From: Corynebacterium testudinoris
GTDB lineage: Bacteria; Actinomycetota; Actinomycetes; Mycobacteriales; Mycobacteriaceae
Assembly: GCF_001021045.1 (NCBI RefSeq)
Contig: NZ_CP011545.1
Span: 930,001 to 994,000 of the forward strand
Length of the DNA stretch: 64,000 nucleotides
Direction: 5' to 3'
This document shows positions 9,209 to 16,909 of this stretch, in pieces (position 1 is the first letter of the stretch; every line of letters begins with the position of its first letter). A program made the translations under genes and the position numbers. Below the pieces are notes generated by a model that was given only the letters and a program-made list of their open reading frames with translations, was not told the DNA's origin and ran no database searches.

Positions 9209-9331
9209 ATGAAAACGAATGCAAACAACTTCGATTTTTCCACTCTCATCGTGGTCAACGGCGCCGAGGACGCCCCCGTCTGCGGACCGGAGGGATGCAC
9301 GCCAACCGGCGACGACGACGCGGTAAAGTAA
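9209..9331 (+). CDS. 40-residue peptide with C-x5-C motif, upstream of zupT
   Basis: A 40-codon frame with ATG at 9209 and TAA at 9329-9331. AAGGTG at 9195-9200 is 8 nt upstream and decides this start over the in-frame ATG at 9203. The peptide starts MKTNANNFDFSTLIVVNGAE and ends in an acidic tail. It has two cysteines in CGPEGC (residues 24-29) and four aspartates near the end (residues 21 and 36-38). There is no signal peptide. The stop is only 6 bp before zupT, so they are probably co-transcribed. Codon use and spacing look genuine; function is unknown, with metal binding or a modified peptide as possibilities. Confidence 0.6.
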   Translation: MKTNANNFDFSTLIVVNGAEDAPVCGPEGCTPTGDDDAVK

Positions 9332-9337
9332 TCCTCC

Positions 9338-10144
9338 ATGTATGACCTGAGCACGGTGCTCTTCGCCCTCGGGCTGACCGTCTTCGCCGGCCTCTCCACA
9401 TGCATCGGCGGAGCCATCGCTGTGCTCCGCAAAAACCCCGGCGACCGATTCATGGCCGGTTCCCTCGGCTTCTCCGCCGGCGTCATGCTCTACGTCTCCT
9501 TCATGGAGATCCTGCCCAAAGGCTTCGCCGAACTCACCGACGCCTGGGGCGAGGGCTGGGGCCAATGGGGTGCCGTCGGAGCCTTCTTCTTCGGCATCGC
9601 CGTCATCGCGATCATCGACCGCCTCGTCCCCGAACCCATCAACCCCCACGAACGCGGCATCGGAGCCGACCCGGTTCTCGACGCCCGCCGCAGACGCCTC
9701 ATGAAAATGGGCGCCTTCACCGCCGTGGCCATCGCCATCCACAACTTCCCCGAAGGCTTCGCCACCTTTATCGCCGGACTCGAAGACCCCGAAGTAGCCA
9801 TCGCCGTGGCCGTAGCAATCGCGATCCACAACATTCCCGAGGGCGTGGCCGTCGCCGTCCCCATCCGCGAGGCCACCGGCTCACGCGCCAAGGCCTTTAC
9901 CTGGTCCTTGCTCTCCGGACTGGCCGAACCCGCCGGAGCACTCATCGGCTTCCTCCTCTTCATGCCCCTGCTCGGCCCCGTCGCCCTGGGCATCGCCTTC
10001 GCCGCAGTCGCCGGAGTCATGGTCTTCATCTGCCTCGACGAGCTCCTGCCCACCGCGCAGGCCACCGGCCGCCACCACACCGCGGTCTATGGCCTCATCC
10101 TCGGCATGGCGGTCATGGCGCTGTCGCTGTTGATGCTCACCTGA
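9338..10144 (+). CDS. zupT: ZIP-family zinc (divalent metal) transporter
   Basis: A membrane protein of 268 residues with about eight predicted helices. The two metal-binding helices carry HNFPEGFATF (from about residue 135) and HNIPEGVAVAVP (from about residue 165), the diagnostic ZIP/ZupT motifs. ZupT imports zinc and other divalent metals. A short peptide gene precedes it by 6 bp. The region over the start of that peptide resembles half of an actinobacterial Zur site, which would fit zinc control. The family call is firm; zinc as main substrate is inferred. Confidence 0.92.
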   Translation: MYDLSTVLFALGLTVFAGLSTCIGGAIAVLRKNPGDRFMAGSLGFSAGVMLYVSFMEILPKGFAELTDAWGEGWGQWGAVGAFFFGIAVIAIIDRLVPEPINPHERGIGADPVLDARRRRLMKMGAFTAVAIAIHNFPEGFATFIAGLEDPEVAIAVAVAIAIHNIPEGVAVAVPIREATGSRAKAFTWSLLSGLAEPAGALIGFLLFMPLLGPVALGIAFAAVAGVMVFICLDELLPTAQATGRHHTAVYGLILGMAVMALSLLMLT

Positions 10145-10249
10145 TGTACAAGATGTTGAATGCTGCCGCAGTTCCGGCCTGCTACCGGGCTGTGGACTGA
10201 ACATCGAGTTCCAGATCCTTTCTCCGAATACGTCACCCTCACTGAGTTG

Positions 10250-10330
10250 GCGAAACCCGCACTTCCTAACAACTTGGCAGGTTGGGAAGGGGGATTGAGC
10301 CCGGAGTTGTTAGCGAAAGCGGGTTTTGGC
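10250..10330. repeat. imperfect inverted repeat, 26-bp arms
   Basis: The left arm 10250-10275 begins GCGAAACCCGC and ends CTAACAACTT. The right arm 10305-10330 begins AGTTGTTAGCG and ends GGGTTTTGGC, and is its near-exact reverse complement. The loop is about 29 bp. It could act as a terminator-like structure for zupT, though no T-run follows, or be a remnant of a small repetitive element. Confidence 0.65.
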
Positions 10331-10413
10331 GTGCTCGTGAGGTCCCCTGCCCCTGCCTCCCGTGATGTCACCCTGGTTGAGAGGACTCGTTTCGACAGGG
10401 TGAGGGGTACATG

Positions 10414-10488
10414 AATTCTCTAGAATGCGTATCTCGATTCTCTGCGACCTGCGGAAACTTGAAACAGCGCGATGCATTCTAGAGAATT
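10414..10488. repeat. perfect 15-bp inverted repeat with 45-bp spacer
   Basis: AATTCTCTAGAATGC at 10414-10428 is repeated as its exact reverse complement at 10474-10488. Each arm contains the near-palindrome ATTCTCTAGAAT, so each arm could bind a dimeric protein. No gene starts nearby on the plus strand. Function unknown. Confidence 0.7.
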
Positions 10489-10544
10489 TGTGTAGGCCCA
10501 CCGATCACACCGCCCGTTCCGGCCCTGTGAGATTCGAGGGCAGC

Positions 10545-10582
10545 AAAAAACCCCGCTCCACCAGAATGAGGTGGAACGGGGC
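10545..10582 (-). terminator. rho-independent terminator of the ClC/DUF808 operon
   Basis: CCCCGCTCCACC (10551-10562) pairs with GGTGGAACGGGG (10570-10581). On the minus strand the hairpin is followed by a run of six T. It lies about 100 bp beyond the stop of the ClC-like gene and may also stop plus-strand transcription. Confidence 0.8.
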
Positions 10583-10682
10583 TTTGCTTGAGCGACTTGC
10601 GCTTCGCACGACGTCGCCCGTGGTCCAACAATTCGTCCGCACCCCCAGCGCCGGCGAAAGGAGTCCTTTCTAGGTGGTGAAT

Positions 10683-11840
10683 TCACGCTTTGTGGGCGGG
10701 AGCGTGCGACGGCGGGAAGTGCATCGCCAAGCGGTGGGCCGCCCACGCCACCACGACCAGGAGGGGCAAGATCCACCAGGGCGCCCAGGTGAGTTCCCAG
10801 GCGATGAATGCGGCGAAGTAGGGTGCGCGTTGCACCACTGCCAGTACTCCGGCGGCTCCGACCAAGGCACAGGCAGCGACCAAGGGGGTGTCCATTCCGC
10901 AGGCGACGCCGACGAATCCACCCAGGGCCGCACCGATTGCCATGGCGGGGGTGAGGGTGCCGCCCACTGCCCCCGAGCTGAGGGATAGCCCCGTGAGCAG
11001 TGGTTTGATCAGAAGAAGTGCGGCGAAGAGCCACAGGGGGGAATCGGCTGTGAAGGCGGTCTGGAGGATCACTTCGCCGTTGCCGGTGACGTCGGGGATG
11101 AGGTGGGAGACTCCGATGACAATGCCGGTGGCTGCGGCGACGGTTAGGGGCAGCCAGCGGGGATCGAAGGTGGCGAAGCGTTGAGCACGGGCGATCAGCC
11201 AGAGGAAGCCGGAACCTAGAATCGCGGCCAGGGGGATGGCGAGGAGCGCCCAGGCCACGATGGACCAGGAGAAGTCCACGTTCGGGAATTGGTAGATCGG
11301 TCGTCGCCCCAGCAGGAGCCAGGAGACAATGGTGGCGAGGGCAGTGGTGGTGGTTGCGATGATGAGTAGCCGCCAGCTTCGCCGAACGGGCAGGATCTCG
11401 AGGGTGAAGAGCAGGCCCGCCAGGGGAACGTTGTAGACGGCCGCTAGCCCGGCACCGGCGGAGGCGGCCACCACGATTCCACGCTGTTCGGGGGAGAGGC
11501 GCACCCACCCGGCGATGGTGGACGTGAGCGCCGCCGCGCCTTGGCGCGGCGCTTGTTCTTTGCCCAGGGACAGGCCGGAGGCGACGGCGAGGATTTGAAG
11601 GAGGGCGTCGATAAGCGAACGGCCGAGGGGGAGGGGAGAGCCGGTGTGGAGGGAATCTTCGATGTGGCGGACGGGGCCGGAACGGCGCAGCCACCACCAG
11701 CCGAGGCCCGCGAGGAAACCCCCGGCGAGGGCCCACCACCAGCCGTGAAAGGACTGGATGAGGTGGACTAGCCACGTCATTGCCGCGCCGATGATCCCGG
11801 CGGCGATGCCACCTGTGACGACAGCGACGGCGAGGCGCAC
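10683..11840 (-). CDS. ClC-family chloride channel/transporter-like protein
   Basis: A membrane protein of 385 residues with about ten hydrophobic segments. The ClC signature region appears as GLSLGKEQAPRQG (about residue 94), AGLAAVYNVPLAGLLFTLE (about residue 131) and, near residue 240, GGTLTPAMAIGAALG. It is shorter than the usual 430-470 residues, and the first ion-binding motif GSGIP is not visible; GREGP is changed to GKEQA. Substrate or mode may therefore differ from classical chloride transporters. The start is GTG, one base after the stop of the DUF808 gene, so the two form an operon. Confidence 0.8.
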   Translation of the reverse strand: MRLAVAVVTGGIAAGIIGAAMTWLVHLIQSFHGWWWALAGGFLAGLGWWWLRRSGPVRHIEDSLHTGSPLPLGRSLIDALLQILAVASGLSLGKEQAPRQGAAALTSTIAGWVRLSPEQRGIVVAASAGAGLAAVYNVPLAGLLFTLEILPVRRSWRLLIIATTTTALATIVSWLLLGRRPIYQFPNVDFSWSIVAWALLAIPLAAILGSGFLWLIARAQRFATFDPRWLPLTVAAATGIVIGVSHLIPDVTGNGEVILQTAFTADSPLWLFAALLLIKPLLTGLSLSSGAVGGTLTPAMAIGAALGGFVGVACGMDTPLVAACALVGAAGVLAVVQRAPYFAAFIAWELTWAPWWILPLLVVVAWAAHRLAMHFPPSHAPAHKA

Positions 11841-11841
11841 G

Positions 11842-12789
11842 CTACTCGTGGTGGACGGAGTCGACGGCTTTGCGGCCGGTGAGCTTTTTCACGCCCATGA
11901 CGATGCCAGTGACGATGAGGCCCCAGATGAGGCCGACGATGAGGGAGAAGAAGGTGTTGACGAGCCAGCCGAGGAACCCGCCGCCGGCCGCGACCTCCAG
12001 GCCGTGGATGAAGTCATATGGCCAGGTGAAGCCGAATTCTTCGAGTCCGACGACGATGATGTGCCCGCCAACCCAGAGCATGGCGAAGGTACCGATGAAC
12101 CCGATCGTGGACAGCACCTTGGGCATCGCGGCGACGAGGCCGCGACCGAAGGCGGCGCCCTTGCCGCGCTCGACCATCCGCAGACCGATGTCGTCCATCT
12201 TCACCAGGACGGCCACCGCGCCGTAGACCAGGGCGGTGATGCCGATTCCGACGACGATGAGGACGGCGGCGCGGAAGAGCATCGGCTGGTCGGCGACCTC
12301 GTTGAGGGAGATGACCATGATCTCCGCGGAGAGGATGAGGTCGGTCATGATGGCGCCCTTGACCAGCTTGTCCTCGGCCTCCTTGGAGTTGACTTGTTCC
12401 CGCACGGGGGTTTTGTCCTCGTGGGAGTCGTGGGGGAGGACCATGTGGAGGATCTTCTCGGCGCCCTCGAAGCAGAGGTACGTGCCGCCGATCATGAGGA
12501 TGGGGGTGAGGGCCCACGGCGCGATCCAACTGAGCAGCAGCGCGATGGGGAGGATGATGATGAGCTTGTTTACCAGTGAGCCCTTGGTGATCCGCCAGAT
12601 CATGGGCAATTCGCGGGCCGGGGTGACTCCGGTAACGAAGCGGGGGGTGACGGCGGCGTCATCGACGACCACGCCGGCGGCCTTGACGGACGTCTTTCCG
12701 GCTGCGGCCGCGACGTCATCGAGGCTGGCGGCGGCGCTGCGGGCGATGAGGGCGACGTCGTCAAGCAAAGCTAGTAGTCCACCGGCCAT
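11842..12789 (-). CDS. DUF808 (YedI-type) membrane protein
   Basis: A protein of 315 residues starting MAGGLLALLDDVALIA, the typical DUF808 N-terminus. I chose the ATG at 12789 because GAAAGG lies upstream; an in-frame start 18 bp earlier exists. About seven hydrophobic segments are present, including one near LVNKLIIILPIALLLSW and glycine-rich stretches near the C-terminus. DUF808 proteins are inner-membrane proteins without an established function. It is the first gene of an operon with the ClC-like gene, which suggests a shared role in ion handling (inference). Confidence 0.85.
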   Translation of the reverse strand: MAGGLLALLDDVALIARSAAASLDDVAAAAGKTSVKAAGVVVDDAAVTPRFVTGVTPARELPMIWRITKGSLVNKLIIILPIALLLSWIAPWALTPILMIGGTYLCFEGAEKILHMVLPHDSHEDKTPVREQVNSKEAEDKLVKGAIMTDLILSAEIMVISLNEVADQPMLFRAAVLIVVGIGITALVYGAVAVLVKMDDIGLRMVERGKGAAFGRGLVAAMPKVLSTIGFIGTFAMLWVGGHIIVVGLEEFGFTWPYDFIHGLEVAAGGGFLGWLVNTFFSLIVGLIWGLIVTGIVMGVKKLTGRKAVDSVHHE

Positions 12790-12828
12790 GTTGGAACCTT
12801 TCGTCAATACAAGAGAACAAATAAATCC

Positions 12829-12834
12829 TACAAT
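12829..12834 (+). promoter_or_regulatory. -10 box of the panE-like gene
   Basis: TACAAT is 8 nt before the ATG at 12843 and no Shine-Dalgarno fits, which suggests a leaderless mRNA. Confidence 0.45.
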
Positions 12835-12842
12835 GGGGTGCC

Positions 12843-13724
12843 ATGAGAATCGCGATCCTAGGAACAGGAGCCATCGGCGGTTGGTTCGGCGGCCGCCTCG
12901 TCGAAGCGGGGCATGACGTCGTGTTCGTCGCCCGGGGCGAAACCTTGGCGGTGCTGCAGGACCGGGGACTTGTGCTTAACGACGCCGCTCCTATCCCCGT
13001 CCGTGCCTACGGCACGCTCGCGGAGGTGCCCCGGGACGTCGACGTCGTTTTATTGGCGGTGAAGGTCACCGCCGAGACCGACTTGGCCGCCCTATTGGAT
13101 GGGCTGCCGCCTAGCGCTGCGGTGGCGCTGACGCAAAACTCCGTCGAGGTGCCGTGGTTGGTTGCGAACGTCGTGGGCAAGGAGCGGACCTGGCCAGGGG
13201 TGGTCCGCGCCTACTTCCACCACATCGGCCCCGCGCAGGTGGAGTATCACGGCGGGCCGATGACCTACTCATTTAGCCCGTGGGATGGCTCGGCGGACGA
13301 GCGGAGCGAGCCCTTCGCCGCGGCCCTGCGAGAAGCTGGCGTGGAGGCAAGCGTCATCGACGACATCTTCAGCGATGTCTGGCTCAAGGCCATGCTCGTG
13401 ACCAGCACCGGTGCCCTGGGTGCCCTGACCGATCAGCCGATGGCCCAATTGCGCGGCCGCTACCGCGGATCACTAGAAGCCCTCATGCGCGAGACCTATG
13501 AAACAGCGCTGGCCAACGGCATTGACATGCCCGCCACGGCTGTCGAGGACACCCTCGCCTTCGCCGACCGGATGCCTGCGGAGGCCACCAGCTCCATGCA
13601 ACGTGACCTGCGCGATGGTCGGCCCAACGAGCTCGACGCCCAGGTCGGCGCTATCTGCCGAATGGGCGAGCTGCACGGGGTGGACACCCGGCTCCATGAT
13701 TTGATGCTGGAGGTGCTGGGGTAG
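12843..13724 (+). CDS. panE: 2-dehydropantoate 2-reductase family protein
   Basis: A protein of 293 residues of the ketopantoate reductase (PanE/ApbA) family. The N-terminal Rossmann motif GTGAIGGWFGGRL (residues 7-19) binds NADPH. LLAVKVTAETD (about residue 71) and ALTQNSVE (about residue 98) match the conserved second strand and the N-containing loop. KAMLVTSTGALGAL (from about residue 183) is the second-domain region with the catalytic lysine. The reaction is NADPH reduction of ketopantoate to pantoate in CoA synthesis. Several paralogues exist in corynebacteria, so the specific substrate is not certain. Confidence 0.82.
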   Translation: MRIAILGTGAIGGWFGGRLVEAGHDVVFVARGETLAVLQDRGLVLNDAAPIPVRAYGTLAEVPRDVDVVLLAVKVTAETDLAALLDGLPPSAAVALTQNSVEVPWLVANVVGKERTWPGVVRAYFHHIGPAQVEYHGGPMTYSFSPWDGSADERSEPFAAALREAGVEASVIDDIFSDVWLKAMLVTSTGALGALTDQPMAQLRGRYRGSLEALMRETYETALANGIDMPATAVEDTLAFADRMPAEATSSMQRDLRDGRPNELDAQVGAICRMGELHGVDTRLHDLMLEVLG

Positions 13725-13733
13725 CGTGAGCCT

Positions 13734-14069
13734 ATGACTGCCTCCGCGACTGCCCGCATAAGAAGTGCCAGGCCGGGACGTCTTGCCAAAGCCCTCACGG
13801 CCCGCTTCGCCAGCTCCGCCCGTACTGAGTGGGACAGCGAGGCCGAACGAGGCAGCCTCATCTTCGCCTCGGACAACGTCGGGGAGGTCGACATGATCGT
13901 CGGCGACGGCGTTTTGCTGCTGCATATCGAATCTTCCCCCGAGCACCGGGACCAGCTAGAGGCCATCGTTGGCACCGGGGTCGTGGACCTGGGCGGGGAA
14001 GAAAACCTCGTTGTCCAGTGGAAGCATCCCGGCGGTGGGGACGGCTCCCGCTGGGTAGCCAGTGGGTAG
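13734..14069 (+). CDS. DUF2218 family protein
   Basis: A small soluble protein of 111 residues. The central pattern, with ALTARFASSART and then LIFASDNVGEVDMIVGDGVL, resembles DUF2218 proteins (about 90-110 residues), whose function is not established. The ATG is 9 bp after the panE stop. A TAGCGT hexamer overlapping that stop is 6 nt before the ATG, so it may have its own leaderless transcript as well as read-through from panE. Confidence 0.7.
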   Translation: MTASATARIRSARPGRLAKALTARFASSARTEWDSEAERGSLIFASDNVGEVDMIVGDGVLLLHIESSPEHRDQLEAIVGTGVVDLGGEENLVVQWKHPGGGDGSRWVASG

Positions 14070-14094
14070 CTAGCTCGGCCTCATGTAGGCGAGG

Positions 14095-14100
14095 TAAGGT
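14095..14100 (+). promoter_or_regulatory. candidate -10 box of the thiamine ECF operon
   Basis: TAAGGT about 25 bp upstream of the TPP aptamer would start transcription near 14107, so the whole riboswitch would be in the leader. The -35 region is not clear. Confidence 0.4.
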
Positions 14101-14122
14101 TGCCTGCGCACGAAAAAAACCA

Positions 14123-14209
14123 CCACGGGTACCCGGTGAAAATCCGGGCTGAGATGCCTACCAAAGGCGAACCGTCGAACCTGATCCGGTTAGTACCGGC
14201 GCTAGGGAG
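14123..14209 (+). promoter_or_regulatory. TPP (THI-box) riboswitch
   Basis: The conserved THI-box elements appear in order: ACGGGT, hairpin CCCGG/CCGGG, CTGAGAT, a short stem GCCT/AGGC, CGAACCTGATCCGGTTAGTA and the 3' element CGCTAGGGA. The element ends 8 nt before the GTG of ykoE, and its last AGGGAG is also the only Shine-Dalgarno sequence. Ligand binding would therefore probably hide the ribosome site (translational control). No terminator hairpin follows. It explains thiamine control of ykoE-ykoD-ykoC. Confidence 0.95.
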
Positions 14210-14217
14210 AAAATACT

Positions 14218-14808
14218 GTGAGTACTTCACGCGCGCGCTCATCATGGCGCGTCATTGACATCATCATTGCTTCCGTCCTCGGTGTGGCCTGCGGCCTCAT
14301 CTTCTGGGTCTGGAACTCCATTGGCTATGCCTGGTTCACCGCCATGGACGCGCTCACTCCCGGCTTCGGTGGCATCGCCGTGGGCGTGTGGCTGCTCGGC
14401 GGCGTCATTGGTGGCCTGGTCATCCGCAAGCCGGGCGCCGCATTGTTCGTTGAGGTGGTAGCCGCGACGGTCTCGGCTCTCTTGGGCAATCAATGGGGCA
14501 TTGAAACGATTTACTCTGGCATCGCCCAAGGTCTGGGCGCGGAGCTCATTTTCGCCGCATTCCGCTACCGCCGTTTCACCCTCCCTGTCGCTATGCTCGC
14601 TGGCGCCGCTGCAGGCGTGGGCGCCTTCATCCTGGAGCTGTTCACCAGCGCGAACCTGGCCAAGTCACTGGCGTTCAACTCGATTTACCTCACCTGCGTG
14701 GTCATCTCGGGTGCTATCCTCGCCGGTTTCTTGGGCCATTGGCTGGTCAAGGCTCTTGCCTCGACGGGCGCGCTTGACCGTTTCGCGGCTGGGCGGAAAC
14801 GGGTCTGA
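14218..14808 (+). CDS. ykoE: ECF transporter S component, YkoE type (thiamine/HMP)
   Basis: A membrane protein of 196 residues with about five helices. RVIDIIIASVLGVACG at the start, WFTAMDALTPGFGGIAVGVWL, and GNQWGIETIYSGIAQGLGAE (about residue 94) match the YkoE substrate-binding subunit. It binds thiamine or its hydroxymethylpyrimidine precursor at the membrane. The GTG start is set by AGGGAG, which is part of the riboswitch. The stop overlaps the next ATG by one base. Confidence 0.92.
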   Translation: MSTSRARSSWRVIDIIIASVLGVACGLIFWVWNSIGYAWFTAMDALTPGFGGIAVGVWLLGGVIGGLVIRKPGAALFVEVVAATVSALLGNQWGIETIYSGIAQGLGAELIFAAFRYRRFTLPVAMLAGAAAGVGAFILELFTSANLAKSLAFNSIYLTCVVISGAILAGFLGHWLVKALASTGALDRFAAGRKRV

Positions 14809-16148
14809 TGCCGGCAACGGGGCCGGCCACTGGGTCGGCCATTGTCGAGGCCCGCGACCTCGGCTGGCGGCACGCCTCCCGCCGGGACCCCGCGCTTCAG
14901 GGCGTGAGCCTGCGCGTTGAATGCGGCGAGAAGATTCTGCTCACCGGCAATTCTGGGGCCGGGAAGTCAACACTCTTGTCGGCTCTGGCGGGCATCCTCG
15001 GCGATGAAGAAGACGGCGAATCAATGGGTTCGCTGAGCATCAATGGCACGGTGGGCATGGTGCTGCAAGACCCGGATTCGCAGGTCATCGCTTCGCGCAT
15101 CGGGGACGATGTCGCCTTCGGGTGCGAGAATCTTCGCGTTCCCCGGGAAGAGATCTGGCCGCGGGTTCGTCGTGCCCTGGACCTGGTGGGTTTGGATTTT
15201 CCCCTCGATCACCCCACCCGCTATCTTTCCGGCGGGCAGAAGCAGCGCCTCGCGCTGGCCGGGGTCATCGCGATGGAGGCCGAGCTGATCCTCCTGGATG
15301 AGCCGACCGCGAACCTCGACCCGGAGGGTCAGCGGGAAGTGGTGGCGGCGGTGAAAAAAGTCGTCGCGGAGACGGGCGCCAGCCTCATCGTGGTGGAACA
15401 TCGGCCGCATCTGTGGGCGCCGATGGTCGACCGCTACGTGCACCTGGATGCGGAGGGCCTGCGCGAGATCACCTCCTCCGAGTTGCCTTCGCTTCCGATG
15501 CTTCCGGCCGCCCCGCCGGTCCCTGACTCCACCGCCGCGCTGGTCGAGGCCCGCGATCTTCAGCCCTATTGGGGTCCACCGCGCACGCTTGAGCTGCCGG
15601 AAGGGTGCTCCACCGTCATCACCGGGCCGAATGGGGCCGGTAAGTCGACTGTGGCGTTGACGCTGGCTGGTCTCGTCGCCCCGGTGAAGGGGGAGTTGCG
15701 CTACGCCGAGGCACTGCGCCAGGGACTGAATACCCCGCCGCACAAGTGGTCGTCGCGGGACTTGGCCACGCGGGTGGGTTATGTCTTTCAAGACCCGGAA
15801 CACCAGTTTGTCGCGCGGACGGTGGCCGAGGAGATGGCGGTGTCGGGTGGATCGCAGGACCGCATCGATGATCTCCTGCAGCGCTTGCGGCTGGCCCACC
15901 TGGCGCAGGCCAATCCCTTCACGCTCTCCGGTGGGGAGAAGCGCCGGCTGTCCGTGGCAACGGCGCTGGTGGCTACCCCGCGCTTGCTCATTCTCGATGA
16001 GCCGACCTTCGGTCAGGACCCCACCACTTTTGTCGAGCTCGTCGGCCTGGTCCGCGAGCTCACGGACCAGGGAGTGACGGTCGCGTCCATCACCCACGAT
16101 GAGCTGTTTCTCCACGCCCTCGGCGATCACGAGGTGCGCATCCGATGA
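14808..16148 (+). CDS. ykoD: ECF transporter ATPase, two fused ABC domains (YkoD)
   Basis: A protein of 446 residues with two ABC modules. The first has Walker A GNSGAGKST (about residue 45), signature LSGGQKQR and Walker B LILLDEPTANLDP. The second has GPNGAGKST (about residue 272), LSGGEKRR and LLILDEPTFGQDP. Q-loop sequences VLQDPDSQ and VFQDPEHQ are typical of ECF-type ATPases. It powers uptake by YkoE through the YkoC scaffold. Translation is coupled on both sides by overlapping start/stop codons. Confidence 0.94.
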   Translation: MPATGPATGSAIVEARDLGWRHASRRDPALQGVSLRVECGEKILLTGNSGAGKSTLLSALAGILGDEEDGESMGSLSINGTVGMVLQDPDSQVIASRIGDDVAFGCENLRVPREEIWPRVRRALDLVGLDFPLDHPTRYLSGGQKQRLALAGVIAMEAELILLDEPTANLDPEGQREVVAAVKKVVAETGASLIVVEHRPHLWAPMVDRYVHLDAEGLREITSSELPSLPMLPAAPPVPDSTAALVEARDLQPYWGPPRTLELPEGCSTVITGPNGAGKSTVALTLAGLVAPVKGELRYAEALRQGLNTPPHKWSSRDLATRVGYVFQDPEHQFVARTVAEEMAVSGGSQDRIDDLLQRLRLAHLAQANPFTLSGGEKRRLSVATALVATPRLLILDEPTFGQDPTTFVELVGLVRELTDQGVTVASITHDELFLHALGDHEVRIR

Positions 16149-16909
16149 ACGTGCTCCAGGGCATCAATCCGGTCACGCGCGTCATCGGTCTCATGGTGTT
16201 GACCACCCCGCTGCTGCTCTCGGTGGATATCGTGTCCGCGGCCGTCGCCCTGGCCTTCACCGTCCTTGTCGCGCCCGCGTGTGGGGTGAGCTGGGCCCGA
16301 CTCATCCGCCGGGGTTGGCCGATCTTCCTCGCCGCCCCGCTGGCCGCGATTCCAATGGCCCTTTACGGGCGGCCGGAAGGGGAGACTCATGTTCAGTTCC
16401 TCCTCATCCACGTCACCGATAATTCCCTGTCCTTGGCGGCGGCTATCTTCGTCCGCGTGCTCGCCGTCGGCCTGCCGGTCATCGTGCTCTCGGCTGACGT
16501 CGATCCCACTGACTTTGGTGATGGCCTCGCCCAGGTCCTGCGCTTGCCCGAACGGTTCGTGCTGGGCGCCGTGGCCGCCGCCCGCCTGGCCTCGCTGTTT
16601 CGCGATGATCTCACCTCGATGCGCCGGGCGCGCCGGGCCCGCGGCATTGCTGATCAGGGGCGCGTTCGCTATCTGCTCACCCTCGCCTTCGGCCTATTGG
16701 TCCTGTCCTTGCGGCGCGGCTCGAAGCTCGCGACGGCGATGGAGGCCCGTGGGTTCGGCCGCGTCGCCGAGCACGGTCGCACATGGGCCCGCGAGTCCCG
16801 CTTGCACGCCCGCGATTGGGTGGTCATGGCGGTGTGCCTGCTCGTCTCCGTCGCCGCAATTGGCATTGCGGTGGTCACCGGATACTTCCGCTTCCTGGGC
16901 GTGGCCTGA
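16145..16909 (+). CDS. ykoC: ECF transporter T component (YkoC/EcfT)
   Basis: A protein of 254 residues with about five or six transmembrane helices. The two coupling helices carry arginine-containing motifs: RRARRARGI (about residue 160) and AMEARGFGR (about residue 196), corresponding to the A-R-G motifs of EcfT proteins that dock on the ATPases. It overlaps ykoD by 4 bp (ATGA) and the next gene by one base. It completes the thiamine-type transporter. Confidence 0.92.
   Translation: MNVLQGINPVTRVIGLMVLTTPLLLSVDIVSAAVALAFTVLVAPACGVSWARLIRRGWPIFLAAPLAAIPMALYGRPEGETHVQFLLIHVTDNSLSLAAAIFVRVLAVGLPVIVLSADVDPTDFGDGLAQVLRLPERFVLGAVAAARLASLFRDDLTSMRRARRARGIADQGRVRYLLTLAFGLLVLSLRRGSKLATAMEARGFGRVAEHGRTWARESRLHARDWVVMAVCLLVSVAAIGIAVVTGYFRFLGVA

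Larger units (their letters stand above)
10145..10682. other. gene-free region of 538 bp with two inverted repeats and a terminator
   Basis: No convincing gene is found on either strand between zupT and the ClC-like gene. The stretch holds a 26-bp imperfect inverted repeat (10250-10330), a perfect 15-bp inverted repeat (10414-10488) and a strong terminator for the minus-strand ClC operon. There is no transposase remnant that I can recognise. Confidence 0.6.

Noticed and set aside
10145..10682. Insertion sequence
   Set aside because: Inverted repeats are present but I see no transposase, no remnants of one and no clear target duplications.
14218..14235. GlxR/CRP-type site at the start of ykoE
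   Set aside because: TGTGA and TCACG are 5 bp apart, not 6, and lie inside the coding start; unlikely to be an operator.
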